From: Silurus meridionalis
Taxonomy: Eukaryota > Chordata > Actinopteri > Siluriformes > Siluridae
NCBI RefSeq assembly: GCF_014805685.1
Contig: NC_060905.1
Span: 139,001 to 203,000, forward strand
DNA: 64,000 bases
Reading direction: 5' to 3'
A program made the position numbers and the translations under genes. Below are positions 34,261-45,540 of this stretch, piece after piece. Each line of letters starts with the position of its first letter. Position 1 is the first letter of the stretch. The notes below the pieces were generated by a model that was not told the DNA's origin, ran no database searches, and was given only the letters and a program-made list of their open reading frames with translations.

Positions 34261-34560
34261 TGCTGCAACAGGCTGCCACTTGGGCGGTGCCTAAAAGTGA
34301 GGTTCCAAACTTCCAACTGGAGTGAGGTTCCAAAGACACGGACTTTGGGATGGATAACTGTTCCAAAAACCGCAAACAAATCCAGCAAAACAAGCACAGA
34401 TGACTTAAAAGCTGCTGGAGTCACAGAGCAGGACAGGGTTAGGGTTGAGTGGCCTCTTTGGAAAGCAGACTGGTACAGGAGGTTGCTCTGTGGGAGAAAA
34501 CACAACCAACATGACTCGGTCATTAAATGAATACAATTGTCTACTGCAGTGTTTAATTGA
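34261..34560 (-). mobile_element. Possible degraded L2-like RT fragment, antisense
   Basis: The minus-strand frame holds YQSAFQRGHSTL, then SSVLVLLDLFAVFGTVIHP, which resembles the L2 blocks YQSGFRxGHSTE and [14 protein letters not shown]. Motif A Asp is present, but AFD has become VFG. The match is weak and other origins are possible. Confidence 0.4.
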
Positions 34561-35645
34561 TAAAATGTTTGTTTTTTTAACATAAAAAATACAATATACT
34601 TTTTTTTATTATAGACCCATATTTCATGTATTCATGGTCCCAGTTAACCCACAAAAGTGATGTAAACTGAATGTAATATTAGTTATTTTACCTTGACTTC
34701 AATACCGATTCCAAAATGTTCAAAATTTTCAAAGCAATTGGGTCGGTGCCTCAGTAGTATTGAAAACGATCCCCAGCCCTACTCTAAGACCTCAACCACA
34801 TCACCCATGCATAAAGATTAAACTACTACTACAATTAATATTAATAACAACAAGTGGATTTGTGCTACACACCTTTGACATGCTTTTCTGCTGTAGAGCT
34901 CCACAGTTTTTCCACACCACCTTAAAACAAGAACAATATTTATGACTTTGTAGTGCAGTCACACATCACATACACATGTTCCACTGAGACAATGATCCAA
35001 AAGCTAAGCTGAAAAGGTTCACATACATTTATATAACTTACTGTGACTTCACTGTATTACACAGGGTTGTTACTGTCTAGAACTGTCTATGCTTCGAGCA
35101 CATTTTCACAATCCAAACGATTCATTATGTAATGAGAGTTTACTTCTCCAGCCAGGATTTACTTTTATTCAGTGTTTTGTCCTTTAGCAGTTGTTATGTG
35201 ACTGTACAAAATATTGCACGTTTTAACTTCAAAACTACATTTAACAACAGAAATGTGCAGTCACTATAAAATGTGCTTCACATGTTTGAAACGCGTCCCT
35301 TAATCAGCTTGATGTCTTCTGTAGTTTCCTCAGATTCTTGTAGTTTGCGATGTTTAGTGAAAAAGCGCGTTATTATCTTAATAATTTCCCAGAGGAACAG
35401 CCTGAAACTAATTCAAACCGTTGTGGGCGGAGCTAATTCGGCAGCAATTTTAAATTTGTGTCAGTATGCGCACGCACGGAACCGAACCGAAATCCTTCTT
35501 ATTTTTCTTTTATGGTGGTTTGTGAACCTACTAGCAGGATGATATGAGCAGCAGTGGTGTAGGACACCAGGAGAACCCGTGCAAGGAATCCGAAAAGTGT
35601 TTTGTTGGTTGACACTATTGATTAAGTGCAGGTTGCTTTTTATTT
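34561..35645. other. Spacer without recognised genes
   Basis: AT-rich sequence. Frames here are short and without family motifs. An upstream-like stretch at 35260-35540 (ending GGATGATATGAGC) could be an old exon or LTR piece, but nothing supports it. Confidence 0.4.
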
Positions 35646-35780
35646 CAAGTCAAGTCAAGTCAAGTTTATTTGTATAGCGCTTTTCACAACAGACATTGTC
35701 TCAAAGCAGCTTTACACAAATCAACAGTGATGGTAAATGGTGTGAATTTGTCCCTGATGAGCAAGCCGTGGCGAATAAAA
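35646..35780 (-). mobile_element. L2-like LINE 3' tail, antisense
   Basis: CAAGT repeats (35646-35662) are followed by TTTGTATAGCGCTTTTCAC and CATTGTCTCAAAGCAGCTTT, the reverse complement of the L2-like terminus seen at 19810-19870. Confidence 0.7.
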
Positions 35781-36480
35781 TTTTATTTTATAATTTATTT
35801 GTATTTATCTGATGATTTTTTTTAAAGAAGCTAATTGTTTTGAGTTCTTTACTGTTTAAAATGTCATACTGGACCAATGCCTTATTTTTAATAAAAAAAT
35901 AAGTTTTTTTGAGGTCTGTGTAATTTTTTAAACATTATATTTTATTATACTTATTAGATTTTTGTAGATTGTAGGAATTTTTTCAACAGTCTCCTACACT
36001 GATTCAGGACTACTTTTGGCTTCTGATCATCATCACTGTACCCTGCAACACATATAAACCACAAAAACCTAAATTATTAACTTTTTGTTTACTGGGACAT
36101 GGGCAAATACCACATTTTAATTTATAATAATTTAGGGTGAAAACAAACATATAATGTCTTTATGAATTATAATATGTAGTTAGGAACTATGGGAAAATAA
36201 TATAAGGCCAAATAATTGTTAATAGGAGCATTTAACTGCAAGACAAGCTTAAAAGAGTAGTAAAAGAAACAATGCATAATTTTACTGTATGTAAAAATAT
36301 GATTCATATGATTAACTGTCTTCACTGGTAATAAAAACACTCACAATGATTTTATTCTATTATTCTATGTAAAAATACAAATTACTCTGTGAAAATACAG
36401 CTAATATCTTTTAAAAAACAGAAAATTTCTATAATATCAAAATACAATACATTTTTGATAAATGTAATAAAGGAAGATTA
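35781..36480. other. AT-rich spacer without recognised genes
   Basis: Nothing coding was found. A short stretch near 35985-36050 (CTGATTCAGGACTAC) resembles the L2-type 3' UTR at 15745-15780. Confidence 0.4.
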
Positions 36481-36481
36481 A

Positions 36482-36600
36482 AACGCTCAAAACTGTGGAG
36501 ATGATAGTGGACTTTAGGAAACACCCCTCAACCCTGCTTCCCCTCACAATATCCAACAGCTCTGTGTCATCTGTGGAGACTCTCATATTTCTAGTAATGT
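36482..36600 (+). mobile_element. Rex1-like LINE scrap
   Basis: The frame reads KTVEMIVDFRKHPSTLLPL and VSSVETLIFL, matching the post-RT block (KELIVDFRK, VERVSSFKFLG) of the other Rex1-like copies. Confidence 0.65.
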
Positions 36601-36932
36601 CTCAAGGTTGCATATGTAACCCTAGTTCCCATGAGGGAACGAGATGCTGCATCGCAACTCTTTGGGAACGCGACCTCGTTGTCCGCGCTCTGAAATAATT
36701 TGTGTAATCGGTCAAATTCGACGTGCGGCGTCACCGGCGGGGTGACGTCGGGAACAGAAACTATAAAAAACACATGGCATAGAGCAGTGTGCGCAGGGTC
36801 TCGTTCCCTTAGGAAACTAGGGTTACATACGTAACCTAGAGATGTTTCCTTTCAGTAACTCAAGTTGAATTACAACTCTTTGCAAATGAGTGTCCAATTA
36901 TGCCAGACTGACCAGTCCCTGACCAGTGTGTA
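36601..36932 (+). repeat. Inverted-repeat element, left part (DNA-transposon-like)
   Basis: AGGTTGCATATGTAACCCTA (from 36604) is repeated in inverse near 36817-36838 (TAGGGTTACATACGTAACCT), with arms of about 40 bases around a 150-base centre. The stretch after it (CAAATGAGTGTCC, CCAGTCCCTGACC) continues beyond the Tc1-like insertion at 38488. I recognise it as a dispersed repeat also seen in other ostariophysan fish, class uncertain. Confidence 0.65.
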
Positions 36933-38485
36933 CAGGGAGTGCAGAATTATTAGGCAAATGAGTATTTTGACCACATCATCCTCGTTATGCATGTTGTCTT
37001 ACTCCAAGCTGTATAGGCTGGAAAGCCTACTACCAATTAAGCATATTAGGTGATGTGCATCTCTGTAATGAGAAGGGTGTGGTCTAATGACATCAACACC
37101 CTATATCAGGTGTGCATAATTATTAGGCAACTTCCTTTCCTTTGGCAAAATGGGTCAAAAGAAGGACTTGACAGGCTCAGAAAAGTCAAAAATAGTGAGA
37201 TATATTGCAGAGGGATGCAGCAGTCTTAAAATAGCCAAGCTTCTGAGCGTGATCATCGAACAATCAAGCGTTTCATTCAAAATAGTCGACGGGTCGCAAG
37301 AAGCGTGTGGAAAAACCAAGGTGCAAAACAACTGCCCGTGAACTGAGAAAAGTCAAGCGTGCAGCTGCCAAGATGCCACTTGCCACCAGTTTGGCCATAT
37401 TTCAGAGCTGCAACATCACTGGGTGCCCAAAAGCACAAGGTGTGCAATACTCAGAGACATGGCCAAGGTAAGAAAGGCAGAAAGTCGACCACCACTGAAC
37501 AAGACACACAAGCTGAAACGTCAAGACTGGGCCAAGAAATATCTCAAGACTGATTTTTCTAAGGTTTTATGGACTGATGAAATGAGAGTGAGTCTTGATG
37601 GGCCAGATGGATGGGCCCGTGGCTGGATTGGTAAAGGGCAGAGAGCTCCAGTCCGACTCAGACGCCAGCAAGGTGGAGGTGGAGTACTGGTTTGGGCTGG
37701 TATCATCAAAGATGAGCTTGTGGGGCCTTTTGGGTTGAGGATGGAGTCAAGCTGAACTCCCAGTCCTACTGCCAGTTTCTGGAAGACACCTTCTTCAAGC
37801 AGTGGTACAGGAAGAAGTCTGCATCCTTCAAGAAAACATGATTTTCATGCAGGACAATGCTCCATCACACACGTCCAAGTACTCCACAGCGTGGCTGGCA
37901 AGAAAGGGTATAAAAGAAGAAAATCTAATGATATGGCCTCCTTGTTCACCTGATCTGAACCCCATTGAGAACCTGTGGTCCATCATCAAATGTGCGATTT
38001 ACAAGGAGGGAAAACAGTACACCTCTCTGAACAGTGTCTGGGAGGCTGTGGTTGCTGCTGCACGCAATGTTGATGGTGAACAGATCAAAACACTGACAGA
38101 ATCCATGGATGGCAGGCTTTTGAGTGTCCTTGCAAAGAAAGGTGGCTATATTGGTCACTGATTTGTTTTTGTTTGGTTTTGAATGTCAGAAATGTATATT
38201 TGTGAATGTTGAGATGTTATATTGGTTTCACTGGTAAAATAAATAATTGAAATGGGTATGAATTTGTTTTTTGTTAAGTTGCCTAATAGTTATGCACAGT
38301 AATAGTCACCTGCACACACAGATATCCCCTAAAATAGCTAAAACTAAAACTACTTCCAAAAATATTCAGCTTTGATATTAATGAGTTTTTTGTGTTCATT
38401 GAGAACATGGTTGTTGTTCAAATTAAATCCTCAAATAAAATTAATCCTCAAAAATACAACTTGCCTAATAATTCTGCACTCCCTG
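36933..38485 (+). mobile_element. Tc1-like transposon, complete ends, dead transposase
   Basis: Terminal inverted repeats begin CAGGGAGTGCAGAATTATTA and end with the exact complement. TA lies at both sides (36931-36932 and 38486-38487), the classic Tc1/mariner target. A second copy of the end motif (ATTATTAGGCAAC near 37110, GTTGCCTAATAG near 38278) gives an IR/DR-like layout. Length is 1553 bases. Confidence 0.92.
37150..38161 (+). pseudogene. Tc1-like transposase, DD37E-type spacing, frameshifted
   Basis: The frame 37150-37341 starts MGQKKDLTGSEKSKIVRYIA with the first helix-turn-helix, then shifts. The frame 37423-37755 carries KSTRCAILRDMAKVRKAESR and the first catalytic Asp in VLWTDEMRV. 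After a further shift at about 37755, the frame 37802-38161 has MQDNAPSHTS (second Asp) and SPDLNPIENLW (Glu), and ends GGYIGH. I count 37 residues between the second Asp and the Glu, so it is DD37E and not the DD34E of classic Tc1. Two to three frameshifts make it inactive. Confidence 0.85.
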
Positions 38486-38487
38486 TA

Positions 38488-39512
38488 TAGGCACAGCTAG
38501 GTCAAAAGGACGGAGGGACCAGGAGTGGCACTAAGGTCAAGGTTATAAAACCAGACAAAGGTCAGCAGGGTGGAGCAGCCTGCAGCATTGCAGATGTCTT
38601 AGGCTCCTTCGAGGCTGCCACACTCTGGGTCAAGGGAGCTCTGAGAAAATGTGCCAATAGAGGGTCTCTGCCCAGAGATTGCCCCGCCACAGCAAATTCT
38701 GCAATGCTGGAAGCATGGCCAGCATCTCTAGGCAAATGATGTGCCATAGTAGATGGGGCCCTTCCCATAAACCTTGGGTGGATCAGCTACTCAGGACCGC
38801 TCCCCACCCTGTGAGGGACGAATCCATCGTAAGTATGACATGATGAGCAGGAACTCCCAGCATAGGGCCCTGATACAGGAACATGAGATCTTTCCAAACA
38901 ACTAAGGCATGTAGGCCACGCCATGTAACTTTGATCAGGTAGCCTGATAAGCCTGCAGCGCTGCCATGATATGCAGGGACGAAGTGACCTAACCAGCTGA
39001 AGAGTAAGCCTTCCCTGAGAACGCCGACGTATTATGAAGGGGCTTCGTGCATCGGGGTTTTGAGAGACGATGCGATTCCCAGGGAGAGATAGCTTGCAAG
39101 CATCTCTTCAACCTATGGAATCACTCCATAACCCTGTTCTCTCAGCCCCATGACGTATGAGTATAACGCCACTTTGGGGCTAAAGGGGCAGGCTGAAAGT
39201 GCTCATAGGCCAGCCAAGGCCAGCCAAGGCCAGCCAAGATCGAGCTTGGTGACAGCAAGAGTCACAACTTCCGTGAGTTTCTTAACCTCTGTGTTTGCAT
39301 GCTCTCATCACAGGAGGAAGAAACTGCAGAAAGGCATGTTCTGAGGAATGTAAACGAGTGCTCGACCGAGCAGGTAAGGTTAGAGATAAGGACAAGCCCA
39401 TCTCAAAACACTCTGCGAGGTCCATTTGTGACCTCCAGGAACTGCCACGCCACTCTGCCTGGAAACTAGATTCACAGTTCCAAGCAGGGGACTAAGGGCT
39501 AAGGGCAGGGAC
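38488..39512 (+). repeat. Dispersed repeat, right part, continued after the Tc1-like insertion
   Basis: The sequence continues the element interrupted at 36932. It has AAGGACGGAGGGACCAGGAG and AGCCTGCAGCATTGCAGATG, blocks I know from a large non-autonomous repeat of ostariophysan fish. A short tandem GGCCAGCCAA repeat lies at 39208-39238. No transposase frame is visible. Confidence 0.5.
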
Positions 39513-40362
39513 TAAGAAACATCACGGACTATAGAACACAATCTTCTAGAATGGGAATGTGGATGCTTCTCTGGCAGATGAGCTAAACATCTTTTACGTT
39601 TGCTTCGAGGCTGCGCCACAAACAGCATGCATGCTGAGAAAGCTGGAGAGGTAAACATGTTCACCATCTCAGAGCATGACGTGAGGAGGGCATTCAAGAG
39701 AGTGAATACCAGGAAGGCAGCAGAACCAGATGGCATCACAGGTCGGGTTCTGAAAGCCTGCACTGACCAGCTAGCACCGGTGTTCACTGCGATATTCAAC
39801 CTCTTACTTTAAACAGTCTTTTGTCCCCTCATGCTTCAAACAGTCCACCCTTGTTCCTGTCCCAAAGAAGCACCAGCCCGCTTGCCTTAACGATTACCAA
39901 GCTGTAGCCCTGATCTCAGTAGTGATGAAGTGCTTTGAAAGACTGGTCAGAGACTTCATCACAGCATCACTACCAGACACACTGGATCCAGTACAGTTAA
40001 CGTATCGCCAGAATCGTTCTACTGAGGACACCTTTGCTTAACACAACAATGAGCCATCTGGACTACAGAAAGGGGAAAAATGCAAAAATGCTGTTTGTGG
40101 ACTTTAGTTCAGCGTTCAACACCATAATTTCCACCACGCTCACCTTTAAGTTGGAGGTCCTGTGTCAATGGATCTCCAAATACCTGACAGACAGACCACA
40201 AGCAGTACGGGTGGGCAAACACACCTTATCCACCCTCAACCTCAGCACTGGAGCTCCCCAGGGTTGTGTTCTAAACCCCCTGCTGTACTCACTGTACACA
40301 TATGACAAGTTTGCTAACGACACTGTTGTGGTTGGCCTGATCTCCAACAACGATGAGAATAT
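39513..40362 (+). mobile_element. Rex1-like LINE fragment, RT region
   Basis: The frame 39600-39812 holds VRRAFKRVNTRKAAEPDGIT (RT start) and LAPVFTAIFNLLL. Later blocks in shifted frames read [31 protein letters not shown] (motif A), [20 protein letters not shown] (motif B) and KFANDTVVVGLIS (motif C with FAND in place of ADD). The loss of the first motif C Asp and several frameshifts make it dead. It breaks into an antisense L2-like copy at about 40363. Confidence 0.8.
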
Positions 40363-41350
40363 CCCAGAGAGTAAAGCGTTACAGTAGTCTAATCTAGAAG
40401 TAACAAAAGCATGAACTAGTTTTTCTGCATCCTGTAATGACATCATATTTCTAATTTTAACAATATATCTAAGGTAAAAGAAGGAGATCCTGGTGATATT
40501 ATTCACGTGATGCTCAAAGGAAAGACTCGGGTCAATAATAACACCAAGGTCTTTGACTGCTGTACACGCTGAAACAGAAACACCATCCAGAGATGCTACG
40601 TAATCTGAAAGTTTGCTTCTAGCTGCATGTGGTCCTAGTAAAAGTACTTCCGTCTTATCTGAGTTGAGCAGGAGAAAGTTATCAAGCATCCACTGTCTAA
40701 TGTCCTTTACACACTCCTCAACATTGTTAAGCTGATCTCGCTCATCTGGCCATGTTTATCTAAAATTTCACCAAGAGGCAGCATATATAAAGAGAAAAGC
40801 AGTGGGCCTAAGACAGATCCTTGAGGAACACCAAACTTTACCTCATTTACATCAACAAACTGATAGCGATCAGTCAAATAAGACCTGAGCCAAGAGAGAG
40901 CTGTTTCCTTTATTCCAACAACATTCTCAAGTCCAGCAAGCAGGAGATGATGATTAATGGTGTGAAAAGCTGCACTGAAGTCGAGCAAAACAAGTAAAGA
41001 GACAAAACCCTGATCAGAGGCCAATAACAGTCATTTACCACCTTAACTAGCGCCGTCTCTGTGCTATGATGAGGCCGAAATCCTGACTGATACATTTCAT
41101 AAATGTTATTCCTCAGTAGGTGTGAGCAGAACTGCTGTGCTACAACCTTTTCTAGAATTCTGGATATAAAGGGGAGATTTGATATCAGACTGTAGTTGGA
41201 CAACTGACAGGGTGAAGGTTAAGTTTCTTAATTAGAGGGTTGATACTGCAGTTTGAAGGATTTTGGTACAAAACCAGTGCTAATGGAAGAGTTTATTATT
41301 TTTAAAACAGGTTCAATTTCTTCTGAAATGATCTGTTTGAGGAAACTTGT
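40363..41350 (-). mobile_element. L2-like LINE fragment, antisense
   Basis: The minus-strand frames match 18000-19010: [60 protein letters not shown] (motif A), [14 protein letters not shown] and DVDK-type tail blocks with LLLNSDKTEVLLLGPHAARS. The YADD region is missing between ILDKHGQM and the next block. Motif A reads AFH in place of AFD. Confidence 0.85.
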
Positions 41351-41384
41351 AGGCAAGGGACCGAGAATGCAGGGTGAACATAGT

Positions 41385-41500
41385 CTAATACATATATACG
41401 CACACATTATATACACATGAATGTGAAATGTTGGGCAGAATGTACAGTAAGGATATAAATATATAAAGATACATATAGATAGAAAAAAATAGTTTGTAAA
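41385..41500 (-). mobile_element. Rex1-like 3' UTR scrap, antisense
   Basis: GAAATGTTGGGCAGAATGTA and the AT-rich context are the reverse complement of the 3' UTR at 53545-53640. The stretch 41501-41720 after it has no recognised feature. Confidence 0.55.
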
Positions 41501-41724
41501 TGTTTTAAACTAATAATGGTCTTTTAAATGATGTAAATCCTCAGGGCACTAAACTGAACCTTTGCTATGTTTCCACACAGACAGTTAATGAGGTGAAACC
41601 GGAGAAACTGCACCTCTTCAAGTCAAATCAAAAAGCTTTTATCATAAATCATAGACATTTTACAGATTTGAATGATGTTTTTATCTGTGTGATCAATAAA
41701 GACAGTAATTTAAGTTTATTCACC

Positions 41725-42125
41725 ATTAGTCAAGTCAAGTGGCTTTTATGACCTCATCACATCTCGCACTGCACCACGCTGTCTGAGATCCTCCAGCACT
41801 GCTCCACTGGTACCACCTTCTCTCAGATTGAGAGGTAAGTACAATTCAAGGCTCTTCTCTGTTCTGGCACCGAGGTGGTGGAATGAACTTCCCCTAGATG
41901 TCCGTACAGAATCCCTGATTATCTTTAAGCGACGACTGAAGACCTACCTCTTCCTGAAATACTTAAATTAGCACTTTCCAAGTTTGTAGAATTCGAGTTA
42001 TATTTATATTGAGTTTGTATTCTTGCTTACCAGTGTAGATTTATTCACTACTAGAGATTTAAAGCACGTTTGTACGTCGCTCTGGATAAGGGCGTCTGCT
42101 AAATGCCGCAAATGTAAATGTAAAT
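41725..42125 (+). mobile_element. L2-like LINE 3' end with GTAAAT tail
   Basis: The frame reads LFSVLAPRWWNELPLDVRTE and IIFKRRLKTYLFLKYLN, the C-terminal end of L2-type ORFs. Then come TCTGGATAAGGGCGTCTGC and AAATGTAAATG repeats. The same tail is used by the SINE at 2536-2748 and by the antisense scrap at 46408-46600. Confidence 0.75.
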
Positions 42126-42480
42126 GTAATGTTTTATTGTCATTTGTACTATACACAGTTGTACACGGTAAACAGTAAAAACGAGACAACGCTCCTCTGA
42201 ACCCTGGTGCTACACTAAACAACATAGAGCTACAACACAACACAAAGCTACATAAAGTGCATCCAGTGCAACCTAATGCAAACAGTGCAGACAAAAAACA
42301 GTACAGACAGACAGTGCAGACAGACAACACAAGACAACACAAGACAAGACAAAAAAATAAAAAAAACAAAATATAGCGCCGACCAGTAAACCTAAAAACT
42401 TTACCCTCGAGTGAGTATACCAGAACAATGTAGTGCAAAAACAACAGAAACAGCAGCAGTCAAGAGGTGCAAAAGACAGC
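42126..42480 (-). mobile_element. Rex1-like 3' UTR, antisense
   Basis: TTTATTGTCATTTGTACTAT and the following block, including GACAACGCTCCTCTGAACCC, GAGCTACAAC and repeated ACAGACAG, are the reverse complement of the LINE 3' UTR at 44820-45060. There is no coding sequence. The region to 42769 has an (ATTT)n run at 42717-42752. Confidence 0.65.
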
Positions 42481-42716
42481 ATGTAAACAGTATAATGAGT
42501 GTTATGAGGGAAAAACCCACAAAACCCCACCCAGAGGGTTAATTGTGTGAATCATGACGGATGTGGTGTTTGATTTGAGACTTGGCGCATCAAAAAAACA
42601 AATGTTTACTGGTTAAAAATATTTTTTGGTGGAGTTTTTTTTTTGTATATCTAAGTAAAGAAAGGATGTCATAAATAAATGTATGTTGTGCTGAAGGTTT
42701 TAATTTCACCTCTTTT

Positions 42717-42751
<35 letters not shown>

Positions 42752-43849
42752 TGTATTAATGCACTGACTAGGACATGTTTAGGGAGGCTGCAACCAACGG
42801 CGATTACGTGACCATCTCCAAGACTATCACTACACGCTCCAACAAGAAGCTGTGGATGACCGCAAAAGTGTGTGCGCTGCCTTTAGAGCAGGGGACAAGA
42901 TGGCCTTAAGAACAGCAAGGGCCAAAGAGTTAACCCACAGAAGTCTGTTGGACCAGACAACAATAGTCAGAACAGCAGGCAGATGTCTTCACTGACATCT
43001 TCAACATCTTCCTAAATAGCAACATTGTTCCTACGTGAATAAACGCAATGACCATTGTCCCTGTGCCGAAGAAGTGTACACACTCCTGGCTCAATGACTA
43101 TCGTCCCATTGCGCTCACACCCATCGTGATAAAGTGCTTTGAGAGGCTTGTCATGAGGCACATCAAGACCCAGCTTCCACCCTACCTGGACCCCATGCAG
43201 TTTGCGTATTGTCCAAACAGTTCCACGATGCCATCTCCACAACCCTCCATCTGGCCCTCACCGACCTAGACAACAAGGACACATACATAGGAATGCTGTG
43301 AATAAACCTCAGCTCAGCATTCAACACAATCATCCCTCAACATTTGATCGATAAGTTGAGCCTACTAGGCCTGAACACCTGCCTCTGCAAGTGGATCCTC
43401 GACTTCCTGACTGGGAGACCTCATTCAGTCCAGATCGGGAACAGCATCTCCAGCACCACCACACTGAGAACCGGGGCCCCTCAGGGCTGTGTGTTCAGCC
43501 CACTGCTGTTCACTCTGCTGACTCACGACTGTGTAGCAATGCACAGCTCGAACCACATCGTCAAGTTCGCCAATGACATGACTGTGGTGGGTCTCATCAG
43601 CAAGAACGATGAGTCAGCATACAGAGAGAAGGTGCAGGAGGTAACAGCCTGGTGTGGATCGAACAATCTGTCTCTGAACGTTGACAAATACATCTCAGAT
43701 CGCAAGACACTACAGAGGGTAGTGTGGACAGCTGAGAAGATCATCGGAGGTTCTCTCCCATCCTTCACAGACATATACACCACATGCTGCATTCACAAAG
43801 CTAACAGCATTGTGGATGACCCCACCCACTCCTCACACACACTCTTTAC

Positions 43850-44554
43850 CAGTGTGGGGCAGTAACGCGTTACTTTCAACAGTAACTAATACTGTAACGT
43901 GTTACTTTTAAAAATAAAGTAACTTGGTTAGCGTATGGTTCGTTACCCGTTACTTTTATAAATGAATGAATTTGGGCTGAAGTGTAGACTACAGTCTGAC
44001 CTGCTTACAGCAGAGACGCATTGTAGGATTGGTGGGTAAACCACTGTTAACAGGAAGAAGACGCACTGTGGGCGTGTCTCCGTTTATTCAGGTCTGTGCG
44101 GCAGTAATGGCGAGTCGAGGCGAGAGCAAGACGAGTTTCTCAAAGTGGAAATATGATCATTATTTCACTTTAGTTGAGCATAAAGACAAAAACTTTTAAG
44201 TCAAATGTAAGTTGTGTCTTTCTGGTTCGAAGCTCGTATCTACTGCGATAAACAGCAACTCCAATCTGTCGAAGCTCCTCCATGCCTGAGGAGCTAGAAG
44301 CTCTGCGCTAACCCGGTGTTCTGTTCTACATTGTTGATTGTTTTCATACTTCAGCTGTGAAAGGAACATGTTTAAGAGCTCAACACAACAGCAGAAGCCA
44401 CTTTAGTGTTTGATTAAAAACATTAAAGTTATTACATTTTACATTAAAGTTTTTTTTTTTTTTTTTTTTTTTTACGCATTACTTTTTGGTGTAAGTAATC
44501 AACAAAGTAACGGAGTTACTTTTTGAATGAAGTAACGAGTAACTGTAACTGTAA
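43850..44554 (+). mobile_element. hAT element, internally deleted
   Basis: It starts CAGTGTGGGGCAGTAACGCG, a typical hAT end with repeated GTAAC motifs. It is flanked by CTCTTTAC (43842-43849) and CTCTTCAC (44555-44562), an eight-base duplication with one change. The right end has GTAACTGTAACTGTAA but lacks the matching terminal CAGTG complement. Only the first transposase exon region is left (44107-44290). A poly-T run is at 44450-44473. Confidence 0.75.
44107..44290 (+). pseudogene. hAT transposase remnant with BED zinc finger
   Basis: ATG 44107 begins MASRGESKTSFSKWKYDHYF and, after a stop, continues VKCKLCLSGSKLVSTAINSN and SNLSKLLHA. The spacing W, YF, CxxC and H fits a BED-type DNA-binding finger at the N-terminus of hAT transposases. 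The catalytic part is absent. Confidence 0.65.
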
Positions 44555-44675
44555 CTCTTCACCCTCCTGCCTACAGGAAAATGGTTCTAAAGCATTCGGG
44601 CCTTACATCCATACTGTGTAACATATTTTTACCTCAAGCCATCAGGCTCCTTAATACACAGAACTACACTGGAAA

Positions 44676-44706
<31 letters not shown>

Positions 44707-45427
44707 ACTATGTGTTACTGAACTGTCCAACCTGAACTCAACACACACTCTTTACTCATCTCAATCTATTCCACCACCATTTATTTATTTAAACTTAACC
44801 ATATAATACAGATTACATGCAGTTTTTTGCGCCTCTCGACTGCTGCTGCTGCTGTTTTTGCACTGCATTGTGTTTGTTTTCATATAGTCATTGTTCATAG
44901 TCTTATAGCTCTCTTTGCACAGTACTCTATACTCAGAGTATACAGTAGGTTTACTGGTTGGCGCTGTGTTATGTGTATTTTCCCACACTGTCTTGTGTTG
45001 TCTGTCTGTACTGTTTTTTTGTCTGCACTGTTTGCACTAAGCTCCATCTCAGCCATCAAAGAAAATTTGGAAAATAAACCTTAACTGAGCAAGAGTGAAG
45101 TATTTTTCTGAGATTACAACAAAACTCCACCCATTTAGGCAAGATAATATGCTACAGGCACATGTATGTTTATCCATACCAATATGTATTATTGTCTTAT
45201 GCAAGTTTTCACAATGAGATTAAGGGTTCATTGTGCAAAAGTGCACAATGAGCTCCAAATTACTAACCAAATAGCAAGGGCTATTTTTTTCTGGAAAAAA
45301 TGTTATTGCACAAATGAAAAACTTTTGTGCCATTTTATTTGGTGGGAATTTGAAAGTAAAGAAAATAATAATTAAAAAAAAGCTCAGGAAAGCAGCAGGA
45401 AGCATTTTTCTCTGGTAGGTGTCAGCA

Positions 45428-45467
45428 AATCACTAAGGACTATGAGTCTGGATAAGAGAGTATAAAT
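45428..45467 (+). promoter_or_regulatory. OR4 promoter module and TATA box
   Basis: AATCACTAAGGACTATG (45428-45444) is a variant of the shared motif. TATAAAT is at 45461-45467. Confidence 0.5.
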
Positions 45468-45540
45468 ATCCATGAAGCTGATTTCCTCGCAGTTGTGGTT
45501 TATCTACACGCTTCTGTCTGATTGACTTCCATAAAATCAC

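Larger units (their letters stand above)
42770..45080 (+). mobile_element. Rex1-like LINE fragment, split by a hAT element
   Basis: Broken frames carry [71 protein letters not shown] (motif B) and [13 protein letters not shown] (motif C mutated). After LSLNVDKY the frame jumps to [20 protein letters not shown], an internal deletion. It is split at 43850-44554 by a hAT element and resumes with IFLPQAIRLLN (near 44625) and a 3' UTR with (CA)n at 44679-44703. It is dead. Confidence 0.8.
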
